From positions 496,001 through 560,000 of the forward strand of contig JALGAS010000002.1 of NCBI GenBank assembly GCA_023078685.1: a stretch of DNA of 64,000 bases, given 5' to 3'. The notes below the pieces were generated by a model that worked only from the letters and a program-made list of their open reading frames with translations, was not told the origin of the DNA and did no database searches. Position 1 is the stretch's first letter. Every line of letters starts with the position of its first letter. This DNA comes from Neopestalotiopsis rosae (taxonomy: Eukaryota; Ascomycota; Sordariomycetes; Amphisphaeriales; Sporocadaceae). Shown piece after piece: positions 46,704 through 59,017 of this stretch. The position numbers and the translations under genes were made by a program.

Positions 46704-48218
46704 ATGCCTCCGACTAGGATATCACGGCCCATCCTAGGAGCGAGCTCGCGATTACTTCGCGCCCAGCGCCAGAGTCCTGGTACCAATGGCATCATAGCTC
46801 CAGCCAGCGCCTTGGCTGCCAATGCCGTTGCTGCCTTTCGCCGAGCTCAATTCTCAAAGCCGTCGTCACCGTCGTCACCGTCGTTATCGTCGCCCTCGTC
46901 GTCGATATGCTCAAGATGCAGTTTTCATACAAGCCGGCGGCTCAAATCCTCCTCGTCCAGGCCCGAGCCGCCAGAGCCGCCGAATTTTGATCATCTCAAA
47001 CCCGAAGACAAGTCGAGTTCACACCCAAACTTTGATCATCTGAGGCCAGTGGAAAGCAAGCCAGAGCCGGAGGTACTCGCCTCGAAAGAGGCTGAAGCTA
47101 CAGGAACATCAGCGACCGCTTCGGCGTCCAAGCCCGACACGGAAACCTCCAAACTCAGCAATCAAGATGACACGGCCAATCCTTCTCTCCCCTCGCATAC
47201 CGAGTCGCAGCGCTCAAATCTCTCAACGGCCTTTACTTCCTTCATGGACCGAGCACAGTCGAAATTGTTCGTGGCGTCGCAGCGCATCAACGACCTCACG
47301 GGGTACTCGGGGATCGAGACGCTCAAGAACCAGATAGCCGGTCTCGAGGCTTCTCTGGCCGAGGCGCACGAGGCCCTGCACGAGGCGCGGCGCGCGTACA
47401 AGACGGCCGTGGCGGACCGCTCGGCGACGCAGCGCGAGGTGACGACGCTGCTGGCCCGGCAAAAGACGTGGACGCCCGCCGACTTTGAGCGCTTCACCGC
47501 CCTCTACCGCACCGACTACGAGCTCGAGGCCGGCGTGGCCGAGTCCGCCCGCGACCTCGAGCACGCCGAGCGCGAGGCCGAGCGCCTGGCCCGCGAACTC
47601 AGCTCCGGCATCCTCGCCCGCTACCACGAGGAGCAGATCTGGAGCGACAAGATCCGCCGTATGAGCACCTGGGGCACCTGGGGCCTCATGGGCGTCAATA
47701 TCCTGCTCTTCTTCATGTTTCAGTTTGGCGCCGAGCCCTGGCGCCGGGCCCGTCTCGTCCGTGGTTTCGAGGAAAAGGTCCGCGAGGCCCTTTCTCACGA
47801 GAGGGAAAAGGACAAGGCCGAGACACTCGAAATGCTGGGTAACTTGTTCCAGTCGGCCGGGCTGGATGGCGCCGCCGCCGCGACTCGAAATGCGCAGCCA
47901 GCAGTGTCCACGCCAGAAGACGAGGTCACAGCCGAAACCAAAGCCGACGTGGATGGAGGGACCGGCGGAGAAACGACTGTAGTAGCAGCGTCCGCAGTGG
48001 AAGCAGCACCCGACCTGGCGCAAAACAATCAGCACCCGGTATCGTGGCGCGAGCTATTGACGAGCACGGCGTGGTGGAGAGAAACAGCCGCCGACTTGAC
48101 AAGCGAGAGAAAGGTCGCGATACGCATGTGTGATGTATCATTATTAGCCCTAGAAGGCGCCGCGGCGGGCGCGGCCCTGGTTGGTACAATTGCCCTCTTG
48201 CTCATCCCGAGAGCGTGA
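46704..48218 (+). CDS. SHE9: Sensitive to high expression protein 9 (She9/Mdm33), mitochondrial inner membrane
   Basis: Mitochondrial inner-membrane protein needed for normal mitochondrial shape, thought to act in inner-membrane fission. Single exon, 504 aa. The N-terminal 75 residues are rich in Arg, Ser and Ala and lack acidic residues, as in a presequence. Residues about 180-325 form a long coiled coil with LTGYSGIETLKNQIAGLEAS and TTLLARQKTWTPADFERFTA, hallmarks of the family. A membrane helix WGLMGVNILLFFMFQFG follows at about residues 328-344. A second hydrophobic helix closes the protein. Two copies of PNFDHL occur near residues 92-112, a small internal duplication. A 270-codon antisense frame here is a GC-bias shadow. 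Confidence 0.9.
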   Translation: MPPTRISRPILGASSRLLRAQRQSPGTNGIIAPASALAANAVAAFRRAQFSKPSSPSSPSLSSPSSSICSRCSFHTSRRLKSSSSRPEPPEPPNFDHLKPEDKSSSHPNFDHLRPVESKPEPEVLASKEAEATGTSATASASKPDTETSKLSNQDDTANPSLPSHTESQRSNLSTAFTSFMDRAQSKLFVASQRINDLTGYSGIETLKNQIAGLEASLAEAHEALHEARRAYKTAVADRSATQREVTTLLARQKTWTPADFERFTALYRTDYELEAGVAESARDLEHAEREAERLARELSSGILARYHEEQIWSDKIRRMSTWGTWGLMGVNILLFFMFQFGAEPWRRARLVRGFEEKVREALSHEREKDKAETLEMLGNLFQSAGLDGAAAATRNAQPAVSTPEDEVTAETKADVDGGTGGETTVVAASAVEAAPDLAQNNQHPVSWRELLTSTAWWRETAADLTSERKVAIRMCDVSLLALEGAAAGAALVGTIALLLIPRA

Positions 48219-48945
48219 TTTATTTTTTTGTAGACAATTTTCTACATGTACAGAAGAAAAACAGGGGTCCAACATTTCAAATGCATGAGCGGTCAACATT
48301 GTATAGTATATAGGGTAGCACGAGGAACAGCCTAGCCCCTTCATCCAACCCATATCAAAAAGAATCAATAAATAAAAAGTCAAATGCCACAAACATTGCA
48401 ATGCTCGAAACTTGTCAGAAGACCTCTCCTACCAATCAACAACGGCAGTTATAGCAATTACGAGGTGACGAGTTGCTGAGGCAAACAAACATTACTCGTC
48501 AGTGTTCAAAGTGCACCCAATAATTCAAGAGTCCGAGGCCTCGAAAACGTTATATTACTGGTCTATTAAAAAGGCACCCAAGATGCCTGGATGGAGAGGA
48601 CGAACGGATACCTTTCCCTGCTTCTCATTGGAAATCTAAAGTATCCTTCCAGATCTTTAATTTTGGACCCGAAAATAACACGCTGTGTATACTCATAACC
48701 CCTCGGCGCAAACCGATATGGGGCTTCAAACCATCTGCAACTTTTCTGGCAACCTGGCCATGGGTATATTGTGCACGTCCCCATCAGTCGTCCGTCATTC
48801 CTAGAGTTTGGATTTCAAAAAAAGCATTTGACAACATAAGGCGCTCGTCAACCTCATAAAACGGGGGTCATGCATCGTTGCCCAGCACTTGTTCAATTAC
48901 CGTTGCCAGCCCGGTGAATTCTCCGCTTGTGTTCTTCTGCCAAGT
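48219..48945. other. Convergent intergenic region SHE9 / PKC1
   Basis: About 730 bp between stop codons, AT-rich. No gene or RNA element recognised. Confidence 0.6.
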
Positions 48946-51900
48946 CTACTCAAAGTCGGCAGTATAAGAGAATCCACGGAACTCCTCTTGCATCGCTTGC
49001 GACAGCACTACATGATATTAGCATATAACAGAACGCATCATGCAGATTGGGGAAATACTTACCAGACTGTACGGGAGTAAGTACGGGAGTGACACTGGTG
49101 AACTCCGAGTCAAAGTTACTCGTGTCTGTCGCGTTCTTGATTTGCGGCAGGAACGGCGGCGCAACACGCTTGTGGTAAATATCATCCCATACAATGTTGC
49201 GGAAGAATGGCTGACTCATGATCTCCTGGGCATCCGTTGGGCCACTGCCCAGTCGCTGGTCGGGCTCACGGGTCAAGAGCTTCTGGAGGATGGAGACAGA
49301 ATCTCTCGGCATGTGGATCGGATACAACGGCTCATCGGCGAGAATGGCATCGTAGATTTCATCTTCATCCTCACCTCTGAAGGGTGATTGCTGGAGAAGC
49401 ATCTGGTAGATCAAAACACCAAAAGCCCACCAGTCGACAGCTCGTCCATATTTCTTATCCAACAGAATCTGCATCGTTGTTAGTAGGGGACTGCCAGCTC
49501 TGAAACGGCAAGACTTACTTCTGGGGCCATGAACTCGGGGGTTCCACAAAAGGTACTGGTCGTAGAACCAAACCACATATCCTCCTTGCACAGACCGTAA
49601 TCTGCAATCTTGATGTGTCCATCGAGGGTCAAGAGGATATTGTCCAGCTTCAAATCACGATAGATGACACCGTTTTCGTGGAAGTATTTGAGAGCCAAAC
49701 AGACTTCGGCAGCATAGAACTGAGCACGCTTCGTACCGAATTGACCACGCTGAATGTGCAACATCAAATCACCACCACTGATGTATTCCATGACGAAGTA
49801 GACGCGTGTTTCGGTCTGGAAGCAGGCGTGTAGGTTGGTCAAGAAGGGGTGACGCTCTCGGTTGGCGACAAGGAAGACTCGCTTCTCGGACCTGATGGAC
49901 TCTACTTCATCGTTCTCAATAATGAATTCCTTCTTCAGCACCTTGATGGCATACAGCCTTCGCGACTTCTTTGTCTCGGCAAGCATGACCTTTCCGAAGT
50001 TACCCTTTCCGAGAACTGCCAAGAAGTTGAAGTGATCCAGACCAATGCGCTGGCCAGTTCCTGGGTCTGTCGCCAGCGGCAATGGAGGTTTGCCTGGTCC
50101 ACCAGTCACGGCTCCTTGCCCTGCTCTAGCGGCAGCTAGATCAGCTGCAGGTTTCGGTACAGGGGCACTGGGCTGGTAGGGTTGCGCTTGCGCTTGAGGT
50201 GGTGGTGACTGCTGCTGGGGAATTGGACGAGCCTGTTGCTGCGCTTGAGGTTGGTTAGGGTAGCTATTGACGTTCGCGTAAGCGGCAGGGTTGTATTTCG
50301 GCTGCTGAGGAGCGCCATATCCTTGGTTGGAGGCGTATGGGTCATCGTGAGCCTCCATGCCACCATAACCACCCTGGCGACCATAGTCAGGCATTGAGTT
50401 CTGTCGGCCACTTTGAGGCGACATAGCACCACCCATGGCCGCTGATGCAGCAGCAGCTGCTGCTGTCGAGGCTTGAGACGATGTACGATCTGGATGGGAT
50501 GGTCTGGTAGGAGACGTCTGACTGGCGTACATCGCCTTGGCAGCGTTTTGTGCCTCCTGAGAAGCGATACTTCCCTGGTAAGAAGGCATACTGCTGGGAC
50601 TGTATGGAGAAGTCGGTCCATCCGAGCCTGATGATGTTGTTTTGCCATGACGCAATGTCCGATCGCTCATGGATGTACCTTTCTGTTGGCGTTGCTTCTG
50701 GTTACGCATGCCCTCAAGGATCTGATTAGCTACGGCCATACTCATGCCGCAAAAGTCGGGCACAAGATGTACGCATTGTGCATGAGCCGTAGCACCACAT
50801 TCTGAACATTTTCTGCAGTTCTTTTTGCCCACCGGCAGTACAGAGCCACAGTGACAACACCAGTTTGCTGTAAAGTTCGAAAAAGGCTGAAATCTGTGGG
50901 GAATACGGTGGTTGATCTTTTCCTCGTCCGGGTCCGTTTCGGCATTGGATTTGCTGATACACTTCGTGACCACGCTGGAGTAGCACTTGGTGTGGCAAGT
51001 ATACTTGCAGTCCTCACACTGCATACCAGCAGAATACTTGAGAAAGTCGCCGCAAAGCGCACAACGCATAATGTTGTAGAACTGTTGCTGAACAAATTTG
51101 TGACCGTACATCTCGTGCACTTCCTCTTTCCGCTGACGAACGGCACCCTTTCGGCCAAGACCGAGGTCGACCGGCCGACGGTCTTTGTTCGTCTTGTTGA
51201 AGTCCAGCTGCAGATGTATCTGGCCAGTCGGCTCTAGCGTGAACCAAGCATCGATTGGTTGACTGCCCACAGACGGTAGAGCCCCAGGACCAAATTGTTG
51301 CTGCTGTTGTGGGTTTGAGGACGTCTGTTCAGGAGAGCCAGGAGGTGGGCTAAACTGCGGTCCTTGAGAGCCCATAGGGAATTGGGAAGGTGCTGCGCCA
51401 GCGTTGCCCACACGATCCGCAGAAACCCAACCAGAGCTATTGACTTCTGCCTCAATCTTCTTGCGACGCAACTCTTCGACAATATCGGAAATCCTTATCC
51501 ACAGCATAGCGATAGGTAGTGCGTGTTCGCCCGGCTTGTCGTATACAGTGAGCTCTATTTCATTCGCTTCCCGGATATCCATGTGGTGGGTTTCAAATTC
51601 CCATCTGTCGTTTCGCGAGGGCTTCGTCCGAGCCACGACGTTGTCTTCCACCTTCACGGACACGAACGTTTCTGGGCCGCGGCTGAAGCGGCTGCTGCTC
51701 GCGTGATCGACATCCTTGACCTGAGTAACACGAAACATGAGCTGACCAGTGAGTGGCTTCCGCAAGTTGGGCATGTTGATACTATCATCTGAAGCTCATG
51801 TTAGTCCATCTAGGTCTTTGAAAGGGCGTTTTTGTCTAAGGGAGCCCTACCATCAGGGGAATCTGCCGACTCATCAATGTCGTCAATATGAAGTTCTTCG

Positions 51901-52683
51901 TATCTCTTGAGTGCCTGCTTCAAGAGCTGAATCTTCTGCTTGCTTTCGATGCGCTTAGCAGCGGCATCAGCTTTACTTTTACGGTCGCCGTCCATGCTAT
52001 AGAGCTGCACCATCTTCTCAATACCCTTGAGATACTGTTCTTCAACGTTCAGCTTGAACTGAATCTGCCCCAGCATGAGCTGGATTCGGGGTCCGAGATG
52101 AGGTGTATCATATTTGATGAGATCTAGAAGTGAGATGCTATGGTTAGCAAAGGAATTCCAGTGCACATGACCTGGGGAGGAATGTTAAAGAGTCTGCAAG
52201 TACTGGCATACCGAGCTTGGTGAAGTTGGGCCTTGGTCGTGGTATTCCCGTGCCGGGGGCAGGGGCAGCATATGGGTGTCGCGGAGGCATCAGGTCGCCA
52301 TGGGCACCAATAGCGCTATAGTCGACGGAGCCGTACGAGCCGCGCTCGGCTGCACCATAACCACCGCTTGCATCCTTGGGCGGAGGAGCCGGCGGACCCT
52401 GAGATAGCTCGGAACTGGAAGGACGGGCAGAGTTGACAGCAGTAGAGCCGGAACTGAGACTCATATTGTCGACGCCGTGTCCCAGACGGCGCACTTGGAG
52501 GTCCCGCAGCTTCTCCTCAAAGAATTGCAGATTTCTGCGGCCTTCGCGCATCTGGCTATCGAGGCGTGATCGGACATCGTCGTTGTTGGTCTGCTGTCGC
52601 ATAGCATTGGCAGCATTGATCAGGGCCTTCTCGCGCTCAATCTTCTTGAAGATGTTCATCATGGCATCGTCCTCGGAACTCAT
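48946..52683 (-). CDS. PKC1: Protein kinase C (cell-wall-integrity kinase)
   Basis: Rho1-activated Ser/Thr kinase heading the cell-wall-integrity MAP kinase pathway. Five exons: 52212-52683, 51851-52123, 49519-51788, 49063-49468 and 48946-49007, with introns of 50-88 nt; 1160 aa. Domains in order: two HR1 Rho-binding helical repeats (about 1-75 and 158-240); a C2-like domain (about 258-365); two C1 zinc modules (478-525 and 546-595); a Gln/Pro/Ala-rich linker; the kinase domain from about 836. Seen: glycine loop GKGNFG at 842-847, Lys864, YRDLKLDN with Asp960, DYG at 978-980, and APE near 1005. The tail has a TPVLTPV turn motif and a hydrophobic motif [11 protein letters not shown] at the terminus. 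The tiny last exon (62 nt) supplies that motif. DYG in place of DFG is usual for fungal PKCs. Confidence 0.94.
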
Positions 52684-55090
52684 GATGGGCGGTTGGTTGC
52701 GCGTCGATCACGCGCGGGAGGACCAGCTGCTTGCTCTAGAGTTGGTTGTTGTGAATGGCGGCAATGTGGGTTGCAGGCAGGTTTGGGCGGGCGGGGGAGA
52801 ATGAGGGGGATCTATCTTTTGTTGTTGTGGTTTTTGGGCCCAAATTGTACCGTACTACGTAAGGTAGGTCGGGATTGGGGGGGCTGTGGTGGGAGGGAGG
52901 GAGGGAGCAGAGGCAAGGTCCAAGGTCACTCTCGGCTCTGGATATGTATGGAGAGACGGACTGGGACTGCTGCGGTTCAGATTCGCGTCGCAAAGTGCCA
53001 CTCAACTCTCTCGCCAGCCAGCCAACACAAATGCCAAAAAGAAAACAACAATTTTAAAATAAAAGGGCAGAAGGGGGAGAAAAAGGCGACGAGACACTAC
53101 CACCTATGCCTGGTACCCGATGGAGGGATAACGGTGGGGTGGGTGTGACTTTGTGGACAGTCACTTGTAAAAGGAATGCTCGGCTTTCTCTGCTGTTTCG
53201 CCGCACACCACGAGCCACAAGCATACCAGCCTAAATTGTACCTAGATAGGGACCGTAATTAGGTGGTAAGTCGTAGTCGTAGATTAGAAATGTCGGTAGA
53301 CGAGATCATCAGAAGCCCAAAGAAAGAAAAAAAATGTCCGTCAGCAAGCCCGAATTAGGTGAGGGTGCATGTACGTCAGCGACAATAATGGCGGGGTTTT
53401 CTGTGTTTCGCAGAGCGGGCAACGACTCCTTCCGAGCCTTGGAACGGCCCCCAGTTACTGTGCTCTATGGCAGCTGCAAGACCTTAGTTGAATCACAAGT
53501 CTGGCTTTTTCTGGAGAGACAGGTAGGGACTTGTTGCTAGTATGATCTTGAATTAGAGCCCAACATGCAACAAGAGAAACAAGACGAAAGAAGACTTCTT
53601 GTGGTCAACCCGGCCATTTCATACCAAGGTAAGAAAACGGATGTAGAAGAGCTTGGCTCAATTATGACCTAGGTTATTAGGCAGGTAAGTCCTAGACAGC
53701 CAGTCCGTCAGGTTTCCATTCGTCCAGGACAGAGAATCATCAACAAATCTCCCGATAAGGAGAAAGAACTTCGGGTCTTTAGCATAGGTGCTACCATAAT
53801 TGCCTTGGCAACAAGCAAACTCAACATCATTAGGACTTTTATCAAACTATGGATTTCAAGCCATGTCACCGAAAGTAATATGCCCGTCCTACCACGTATT
53901 CCCATTACGAGCAGTGATGTACAGTATTTTACACCAAGGTACCCAACGAATCCACCTCAAGCCGATCAGGTAGCTACTGCGCCATGGAATGCAAGGAAGA
54001 CAGGTTGGCTCCCTGCCCATAGCTTTAGCTATCCCAACGTCTGTGCTTCGGGCGACCTGTTCATCTTTGCGGGGGTGGTAACAATATGGATTAGAGGTCA
54101 CAATACAGGTCATGTAACATGTAACATTTACAAGTAATAAATATGTACAGTAGCTGAGCTGCCCTTGGTTTCTGCTGGCGAAACACCTGGAGTCTTATAC
54201 CGAGTGTCATAAGTGCAAGAAGCGGACAAGGTTGATTTATTGGTTTTCGGGCAATGCACCAAACTCAATTGACACTCTTCTTCATACACCACCGTTGAGA
54301 TTAAGGTTACCCAGGTAGTGTATATAGGTGTTGCATAAATGTTGCAGCTTCGGAGAGAGAATTCGGTAAGAGTCTGGATACAAATCTACAGAATAGATAA
54401 CTGTCTGAAAGCACGAATGTATTGTTTGGCGAATTGCGTCTCTCTTCCGTGTTGTACTTTGTAAAACGAATATGACTTTCTTCGACCCTGTAGGACTTGA
54501 TACATACAGCACTGTAGGCATTATATTGTCAAAGGAATTTATTGCTGTGATTGTAAATGTAAATAGAACAAAAATCAATGCATTCAATGTAATATTAGCC
54601 TCTTTTGATGTCTCAAAACGTCTTGAGATTATCTGCCTCATTAAAGTTCATGTGCCGTTTCTTCGTAAAGTATCCAGCCTTGCAAGCCTTGCAGCCAAAT
54701 ATACATGGCCTCTGAGCCCTCCGCGGCATGTGCAAAGTATATGCACTTATTTGCACATGTGCTTTGCCCCACTGAAACATTGAGCGCCTCAACGCGCGCG
54801 TGTCAGTGTCGTGGCAGGCGGCTTCGGGGCGCGTCGCGCTTGCAGTTCCTCAGGGCCTTACGAGCATTAATTAGTACTACCAATCTATTTACTTGCAAGG
54901 AAGGGAAGGAACCCACCCCATTACTGACAACCTATTGTACGTACCCATTAGGCAAGCCTCGAGATAACCAGCATCCGCCTTGCGACAACTAAAGCCTCTC
55001 ACAAATCAAGACACAAGACCATGAGCTATTCCACCGGACTGTGACTACCATAGTCTTACTATTGACTGAAGCGAAACGAGAAACGATTCA
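52684..55090. promoter_or_regulatory. Divergent intergenic region PKC1 / ORC4
   Basis: About 2.4 kb between opposed start codons. GGGA repeats at about 52890-52910 and the GC-poor stretch at 54280-54650 are the only distinct features. Frames up to 151 codons show no conserved character. Confidence 0.5.
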
Positions 55091-57699
55091 ATGGCGCCAG
55101 AGACGGGCTCTGCCCGCAACAAGAGGACGCGTCCTCAGCACGATGACGAATCGTCCGCAACAGCGCAAAGCACCGATGCAGCTGCTTCAGCCAAGAAGAG
55201 ACGTCTCAATGACCCTGCAGAAACGTCGATTGAAGCACCGAAGCGCTTCTCTGCCATTACCTCGGCCATTGGAAGCATGTTTGGTTATAAGCGATCCAGC
55301 AACGCGACAGCCGCAGCCCCAGAAAGCTCAACCACCGCACCTGCAAAATCAGCTTATGATGATATACCCGACTCGGACGAAGAGACAGATACTGCACCAG
55401 CTCAAAGCACGAAGTCAAGGCCCGCAGTCTCGTACACAAAGCTTAACCAGAAGTCGGCAAGGAGTCCTAAAAAGACGCCCTCAAAGAATGTCTACGACGT
55501 TCCCAGCTCAGAAGATGAGCTCGAATTCTCAACCCCAATGGGCGAGAAGACGGGCACTCCAACTAGTGCGAGACGTGTCAATGGCTCGACAAGAAAAAGT
55601 AGCGCCAAGAAGGAGGAAGCCACTACGGATGCGACAGATGATACAGCAGAACAAACCCAAGGAACTCCGTCTCGTGGTCGTCGCCCGCGCCAAAATCCTG
55701 GGTCCAAAGTAGATGCTACCGAGTCAGTTGCGCGGTCGGCGAGGAAACCTGCTGTGAAGAATATTCCTGCGAGAGGAAAGCCAAAGCAAACAGAATCGCC
55801 GCAAAAACAACAAGTTGCAGCGCCGAAGGGTATCCTAACCCCCCGACACAAGCGCCCAGGTCGCCCACGAAAGAATGTAGCATTTGATAGCGATGACAAC
55901 AAGCCGGCAGAAGTCTTCTTCAAGGACTTGCCAAAGAACAAGACACCATTACCTAAGTCGACAAAATCACAGGCGGGGGAGTTGCCGGAGGAAAGAGTCT
56001 CAGGGTCTGGAGATGAAGAGAGTCAGGGGAATGAAGAGAGTGAAGACGAGCAAGTTTGCATCATATGCTCCAAACCAGACTCGAAAACACGGAATCAGAT
56101 CCTTTTTTGCGACGGCTGCGACAGGGGATTCCACCAGAAATGCTACAATGTGCCCGTGGTACCGGAAGGGGACTGGTTTTGCAAAGACTGCCTTCAAGAA
56201 GACGTTGAAGAGGGATCCATTGCGGGGGTAAAAGATTCTGCAGAACAATCATCAGAAGCTCCGGACATTGCAAATTTTGAGCATCACTTGCGCGCTATGC
56301 AAAGGGTGCTCATTGATCGCTGCTCCGGCAGCAGACGTCTCTCCTTGAAAGGACAGGATGAGGCATACCAAAAGACCTACCAACTAGTCGAACAGACAGT
56401 CATGGCTGGCGAGGGTAATTCAATGATGATCATTGGTGCCAGAGGATGTGGTAAAACGCTCCTGGTTGACAATGTCATTTCAGAGCTGGCAACAGAAAGC
56501 TCAGATTCTTTCCATGTCATTCGCCTCAATGGATTCATTCACACGGATGATAAACTTGCACTGAAGGAGATTTGGCGGCAGCTTGGTAAAGAAATGGAGG
56601 TTGAAGACGACTTGATGAACAAGGTAAGTAACACAAAGCGACAAGGGAAACATCTGATTGTGCAAGACCGCTGACAAGCCTCTAGACCAGCAACTATGCG
56701 GACACACTGGCCTCCTTGCTGGCGCTACTCTCCCACCCCTCGGAGATCACAGGAACGGACGAAGGTATCACGTCCAAGTCAGTCGTCTTTGTCATCGACG
56801 AGTTCGACCTTTTCGCGGCACATGCCCGTCAGACACTGCTCTATAATCTGTTCGACATTGCTCAAGCAAGGAAGGCTCCCATCGCTGTCCTTGGAGTTAC
56901 AACTCGGATTGATGTCGTTGAAAGCCTGGAGAAACGAGTCAAGAGTCGATTTAGTCACCGTTATGTCCATCTCACATTACCGAAAAGCTTGCCAGCTTAT
57001 TGGGATATCTGCAGACAAGGCTTGCAGGTTGAAGAAAACGACATGGAGTCGGAAGGATTTGATTTTGCTTTAGAAGGTGTAAAAGACTTTCAAAAGTACT
57101 GGAACGACAAGATCGAGGCACTTTACAAATCGCCATCATTCCAAGAGCATCTCGAGTACCAATTTTTCACGACAAAGTCGGTAACGGAATTCCTGACGAC
57201 ATGCGTTCTACCTCTGTCGGCGCTGTCGCCTACTGCACTTGATTTGAAGATTGGGGCGTCATCATTGTCAACAAGCGTTGCGCAGCTCCACACGCCCGAT
57301 TCCAAGCTTCATTTGCTCGCAGCATTATCAGATCTTGACTTGTCGATGCTGATAGCGGCGGCGCGCCTCGACATTGTTGCGCATACTGATACGGTCAATT
57401 TTGCCATGGCATACGATGAGTACAGCTCACAGATGGGTAAGCAAAGGGTTCAGTCTGCCGCCTCGGGCATGCTAGCTCTTGGTGCCGGTGGCAGGACCTG
57501 GGGAAGAGCCGTGGCCGGGATGGCGTGGGAGAGATTAGTGTCTCTCGGTCTGTTAATCCCGGCAGGCATCGGCGGCAGAAGTAATGCTGCTCATGGCGGG
57601 TTAGAAGGCAAGATGTGGAAGCTCGACGTTGCTTTGGAAGAAATCCCCACCGCAGTCGAACTACCGGGTTTCCTTGTCAAATGGTGTACCCAAATATGA
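55091..57699 (+). CDS. ORC4: Origin recognition complex subunit 4 with AT-hook and PHD finger
   Basis: AAA+ subunit of the origin recognition complex, which binds replication origins and helps load MCM helicase. Exons 55091-56623 and 56686-57699 are joined in phase 0 across a 62-nt intron (GTAAGT, CTGAC, TCTAG), giving 848 aa. The N-terminal 300 residues are basic and disordered, with an AT-hook RPGRPRK at 255-261 and a weaker GRRPR at about 196-200. A complete PHD finger follows: C323, C326, C340, C343, H348, C351, C364, C367. The AAA+ domain has Walker A GARGCGKT at 449-456 and Walker B VVFVIDEFD ending at 552. The C-terminal winged-helix region follows. Animal and budding-yeast Orc4 lack the long N-terminus; fission-yeast Orc4 uses N-terminal AT-hooks to bind AT-rich origins. 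Confidence 0.9.
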
Positions 57700-59017
57700 A
57701 CAAATCAAGGGCAAAGCTGTGCTACCACAGGGCCTGGCCGCCAGATATTACCAACTACATACTACGTCGAAGTGAAGGGATTCCAAATCACAAGAACGGA
57801 AGGCTACTGGGCCAGAAATTAGAAGCAGTAACATCAGTGTGTCGGCTGTATCGAGATCCGGCCATTGTGTAGCCCTGCCGGCTCGCTGCCAGTCTATATT
57901 TTTGTCAGTCGGATGCCGCCTCTCCGGCTCATCGCCTCGTTGCTATTTTCGTACCAAAGCAGCGCTAGGACGAAAACTTGTCTGTCACTTGGATGTGGCA
58001 AGTTCAGATACACCACCAATAACTGCTCAAGAAATTAGCCGCGTCTTACATATTCGATCTGTTTAATGCCCCAACTTCGTGGCCATCAAACAGCAAAAGC
58101 ACCAGTCATTGGCGGCTCGCTGCTACACCAAAATATGATCATTGAACAAACTCGATAAAGTCTTGATCAGCTTGTGGCACAGCCTCAATCGGGACTTTCC
58201 ACAGGGATCATGTTCAACATGGGCCCCAACGATCAGAGCCACAAGATGCGACAAAAATTGGGGTTTATACTTTGATTGCAAAATACACCTGCCCGTCTTT
58301 CTACATCAATACCCCAATTTAAGGAGCATTTCCAGCATGTGAGCACTTTGCGACCGCCAACTGGTAAATAGCCTGCATCTGAGGCACTCATTTGTTCCCT
58401 TTTGTTCATTCCTGGCCCACTTGCCGCACCTATGGCCATGTACTAGTATAAAGACCAGCCGTATAAGTGTATCACCTGTTGCAAGTGAGCAGCAGGGATC
58501 TTTTTTGGCATTGACCAGCCACTCAAGAGAGATATTCCTCCGTCGATTCATATTTTAGTCAGAACCCTCCCAGATACTTCTGCTGGATAGCACCAGAGGT
58601 CTGCATACTGGATTTGATTTGGTCAAAAAAGAAGCTGAGTCTATTGAAGCCATGCGTCTAGTGCCGCCCAAGGATCCTCGGTAGTGCGCGCTTGCTTACT
58701 GACGACTTTGTTTGCTGGCTCGGCCACTACTCAATTTATTATTACTTACATCCAATCTTACAACAAACAAGCGTGACCAAAAGGAAGCTGACCATTCCAT
58801 CGCGTCGTCACCGTTCGACAACAAGTCACATATCACGGCACTCTTATTTTCGCCGAGTGAAGATTCTGACATAAATTTTTAAACAAACTTTCGGCCTTTT
58901 CAAACCGTAAAGGGAGGGGGACTTGTGGCTGCGCGCACACAAGCCTCAACGTTCTCTCACGTTCACGATACTGTTCTATTTCCAGCCGTTAGCATTTCAC
59001 ACCGGGCCTGATAAGCA
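57700..59017. other. Intergenic region ORC4 to DUF7053 gene
   Basis: About 1.3 kb on the same-strand interval. Frames up to 85 codons show no protein character. It contains the ORC4 3' flank and the promoter of the next gene. No RNA gene seen. Confidence 0.55.

Noticed and set aside
47223..48035. 270-codon antisense frame over SHE9
   Set aside because: The frame arises from GC-rich third positions of SHE9 and has no family resemblance.
52684..55090. Frames of up to 151 codons between PKC1 and ORC4
   Set aside because: Several overlapping frames on both strands, none with conserved motifs or consistent codon use.
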